A stretch of 7,118 nucleotides of DNA, taken from Nitrospinaceae bacterium. GTDB lineage: Bacteria; Nitrospinota; Nitrospinia; Nitrospinales; VA-1. Shown here in pieces: positions 5,431-7,118 of this stretch. Both the position numbers and the translations under genes were made by a program. The stretch covers positions 1 to 7,118 of the forward strand of contig JAJDBA010000063.1 in NCBI GenBank assembly GCA_029261675.1. Direction: 5' to 3'. The notes beneath the pieces are model-generated. The model was not told the origin of the DNA. It saw only the letters and a list, made by a program, of their open reading frames with translations, and did no database searches. The stretch's first letter is position 1, and every line of letters begins with the position of its first letter.

Positions 5431-5658
5431 ATGGAAAGAGCATTTTGGACAGTAAAAGAGGTTTCAACCTACTTATCTATTAAAGAAAAAACTATTTATT
5501 CGTGGTTAGGAAAGGGAGGTATTCCGTATTACCAGATTCAGGGAAGTATTCGTTTTAAAAAATCAGAAATCGATCAATGGCTAGAGCAATGCTCCAATAC
5601 AAACAATGATCTTGTCCAAGATCGAGTGAAAGCCATTGAGAATGACCTTAGCCTTTGA
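5431..5658 (+). CDS. xis: Excisionase-like MerR-type helix-turn-helix protein, 75 aa
   Basis: A small winged-helix protein of the excisionase/HTH_17 family. WTVKEVSTYLSIKEKTIYSWL (residues 6-26) is the helix-turn-helix, and IPYYQIQGSIRFKKSEIDQWL (31-51) supplies the wing and the closing helix. Such proteins bend DNA near attL/attR and steer the integrase towards excision; some act as transcription regulators instead. The gene starts one base after rep, has no ribosome site of its own and so depends on coupling. It ends with tandem in-frame stops, TGA TAG. The integrase gene follows after 60 bp. Position directly before int supports the excisionase reading over that of a plain regulator. The last 20 residues are acidic and unassigned. 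Confidence 0.82.
   Translation: MERAFWTVKEVSTYLSIKEKTIYSWLGKGGIPYYQIQGSIRFKKSEIDQWLEQCSNTNNDLVQDRVKAIENDLSL
5608..5623. repeat. Palindrome inside xis
   Basis: GATCTTG-TC-CAAGATC, two perfect 7-bp arms with 2 bases between, within codons about 60-65 of xis, roughly 100 bp before int. It could be a protein-binding site affecting int or a weak RNA hairpin. It may also be coincidence within coding sequence. Confidence 0.3.
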
Positions 5659-5718
5659 TAGATTTCTTCTAAGGGGAAAGCAGATTAACAATCAGGCCTT
5701 TGAAGAAAGGAGATAACA

Positions 5719-6780
5719 ATGGGCCTGTATAAGCAAAAAAGTGGCAAGTATTGGTGGATTAGCTTTTCTTATAGAGGAAGGCAGATCCGAAAGTCCACAG
5801 GTACAACCAAGAAAAAAGTGGCTGAGGCGATACTTGCCAAAACTAAAACAAAAATTGTTGAAAACAAGTTTTTGGATATATCAAATGAAAGCAATCATAC
5901 TTTCGAGGAAATGGTGAAAAGATATTTAGAAGATTACACAATAAAAAAGAAGCCATCTACTCAAAGGGATGATCGAAGGCATTTTAAAAATTGGAACCGC
6001 TTTATTGGGCATCGATATCTTGATGAAGTTACATCGGACTTGATTTCCCAATATGTTAAAAAACGAAAAGATGAGGTTGGCCCGAGTTCAATCAATCGAG
6101 AGCTGGCTTTTCTTTCTGCTACTTTCAATAAGGCCATAAGGATCTGGGGCTGGTGCAGACATAACCCCGTTTCAGGTATTCCTAGAGAGAAAGAAAAGAA
6201 GCGGGTTAAATATTTTTCTGATGAAGAGTTTTCAGAAATTTATAAAAATCTTGCTGATTGGGTTAAGCCCATCGTTTTGCTGGGAAAAAATACCGGATTG
6301 AGGCTATCGAACTTGGTAAAGCTTCGTTGGGATCAGGTTAATTTGAGGGAACGAATAATTTGTTTGGACAGTGAGGAAATGAAAAATTCTCAAAGTCTAG
6401 GGATTCCCTTAAATAAAAATTCTTATGAAATATTGAAAAATATGCATAAGAAACGGAAGGTTCATTCCGTGTTTGTCTTTGTCAAAATCAATGGAAATCA
6501 TTATTCAGGGTGGGGTGTCTATCATGCCTTCAAAAAGGCCTGTAAGGAAGTAGGGTTCCCTGATTTTCGTTTTCATGACTTAAGGCATGATTTCTGTTCA
6601 AAACTGGTACAGGCTGGTGTGGATTTGTATACAGTGAAGGAATTAGCCGGACATAAGGACATCACTACTACCCAACGGTATGCTCATTTAAGCCCGGATC
6701 ATTTACGCGAAGCGGTTTCAGTCTTGAATTATCATAAACCTATCATAGAGGAGAAAAACAAAAGGAATAAAGCAGTATAA
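5719..6780 (+). CDS. int: Tyrosine recombinase (integrase) of the element, 353 aa
   Basis: Catalyses site-specific insertion and, with Xis, excision at the tRNA-Thr att site. Domains in order: N-terminal arm-DNA-binding region (YKQKSGKYWWISFSYRGRQI, residues 4-23), SAM-like core-binding domain (about 60-155) and catalytic domain (about 165-335). All catalytic residues are present: Arg195 (TGLRLSNL), Lys222 (EEMKNSQ), His286 and Arg289 (FHDLRHDF), His312 (LAGHKD) and nucleophile Tyr321 (TTQRYAHL). Length is normal and there is no frameshift, so the enzyme should be active. AAAGGAG at 5706-5712 supports the ATG. The stop lies 13 bp from the CCA end of the tRNA, so int and the tRNA gene are convergent. 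The base composition is AT-rich like the rest of the element. Confidence 0.95.
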   Translation: MGLYKQKSGKYWWISFSYRGRQIRKSTGTTKKKVAEAILAKTKTKIVENKFLDISNESNHTFEEMVKRYLEDYTIKKKPSTQRDDRRHFKNWNRFIGHRYLDEVTSDLISQYVKKRKDEVGPSSINRELAFLSATFNKAIRIWGWCRHNPVSGIPREKEKKRVKYFSDEEFSEIYKNLADWVKPIVLLGKNTGLRLSNLVKLRWDQVNLRERIICLDSEEMKNSQSLGIPLNKNSYEILKNMHKKRKVHSVFVFVKINGNHYSGWGVYHAFKKACKEVGFPDFRFHDLRHDFCSKLVQAGVDLYTVKELAGHKDITTTQRYAHLSPDHLREAVSVLNYHKPIIEEKNKRNKAV

Positions 6781-6781
6781 A

Positions 6782-6791
6782 TGTTTGAAAT
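6782..6791 (+). repeat. Possible integrase arm-type site, right copy
   Basis: TGTTTGAAAT between the int stop and attR, matching 1096-1105 in the same orientation. In the circular form the two copies would lie on opposite sides of the core. Weak evidence alone. Confidence 0.3.
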
Positions 6792-6793
6792 AA

Positions 6794-6869
<76 letters not shown>

Positions 6870-6890
6870 ATAGTTCGTTTGTTTATCCAG

Positions 6891-6919
6891 ATTTAACCAG
6901 TTTCCCGCCTTAAAATCAA
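6891..6919 (-). promoter_or_regulatory. Probable tRNA-Thr promoter
   Basis: On the minus strand TTGATT (-35, 6914-6919), a 17-bp spacer and TTAAAT (-10, 6891-6896). A start about 7 bases on leaves a leader of roughly 15 bases before the tRNA 5' end, typical of tRNA genes. Both boxes match 4 of 6 consensus bases. Confidence 0.5.
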
Positions 6920-6984
6920 TTCCTTATTACCCGGTCGCTAAACCGAACGGCCTCAACCATCCATGCCGTGGACATTAACGGAGG

Positions 6985-7029
6985 CCCTACTTCGACAAGC
7001 TCAGCATGACATATTGAAAAAGCCCCCTG
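6985..7029 (+). repeat. Interspersed repeat, copy 1
   Basis: A unit with the frame ACTTCGAC..GCTCAG..TGACATATT, followed by an A-rich spacer and CCCC. It repeats imperfectly at 7066-7112. The 'CTTCGAC..GCTCAG..TGAC' phrase is a familiar intergenic repeat in many environmental bacterial genomes; its function is not known to me. Ends are approximate. Confidence 0.55.
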
Positions 7030-7037
7030 CTTCGCGT

Positions 7038-7063
7038 CCCCCTTCGGAGAAGGGGGAATTTTT
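7038..7063 (+). terminator. Hairpin with T tract between the two repeat copies
   Basis: CCCCCTTC (7038-7045) pairs perfectly with GAAGGGGG (7049-7056) across a 3-base GGA loop, followed by AATTTTT. It has the form of an intrinsic terminator on the plus strand, but no gene ends nearby in this window, so it may be part of the interspersed repeat. Confidence 0.45.
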
Positions 7064-7065
7064 GC

Positions 7066-7112
7066 TCCCCACTTCGACTTGGCTCAGGGTGACATATTTA
7101 ATAATCCCCCAG
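7066..7112 (+). repeat. Interspersed repeat, copy 2
   Basis: The second unit, ACTTCGAC..GGCTCAG..TGACATATT, then an AT spacer and CCCCC, in the same direction as copy 1 and about 80 bp downstream. No protein gene is seen from 6870 to the window end; this stretch holds the tRNA promoter, an inverted GGCCTC/GAGGCC pair (6950-6955 with 6981-6986) and these repeats. Confidence 0.55.
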
Positions 7113-7118
7113 CCCCCT

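Overview
The window holds one complete, compact integrative element of about 5.8 kb sitting in a tRNA-Thr(CGT) gene, with bacterial chromosome on both sides. The host cannot be named. The tRNA encodes its own CCA, Shine-Dalgarno sites are AAAGGAG-like, the code is standard (TAA, TAG and TGA all act as stops) and the element is clearly AT-rich. The flanks look less AT-rich; they carry the end of an IS3-family insertion sequence on the left and short GC-rich interspersed repeats on the right, as in many environmental bacterial genomes.

Layout. 1-143: 5' end of an IS3-family element with the N-terminus of its OrfA. 144-959: chromosomal DNA with no convincing gene. 960-989: terminator that originally belonged to the tRNA-Thr gene. 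997-1043 and 6794-6840: perfect 47-bp direct repeats (attL and attR), equal to the tRNA from the anticodon stem to the CCA end. 1246-1509: small very acidic protein of unknown function. 1607-3507: leftward three-gene operon (TIGR04255-like protein, small possibly membrane-associated protein, 220-aa protein with conserved-looking motifs), closed by a structured terminator at 1513-1585. 3602-4052: promoter, palindromic operator and a ribbon-helix-helix regulator. 4053-4289: structured leader with a strong terminator. 4290-6780: rightward module of a Rep_trans-type replication/nicking protein, an excisionase-like protein and a tyrosine integrase. 6794-6869: rebuilt tRNA-Thr gene, leftward. 6870-7118: tRNA promoter and chromosomal repeats.

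How it works together (inference). The integrase and excisionase would move the element in and out of the tRNA gene. The Rep protein would copy the excised circle by rolling-circle replication, or nick it for mobilisation. The ribbon-helix-helix protein probably represses its own promoter through the overlapping palindrome, and the leader terminator may limit read-through into rep-xis-int. The divergent three-gene operon is the cargo. It fits the pattern of a host-benefit cassette, possibly phage defence, but nothing in the sequence proves that. It is the best candidate here for an undescribed system.
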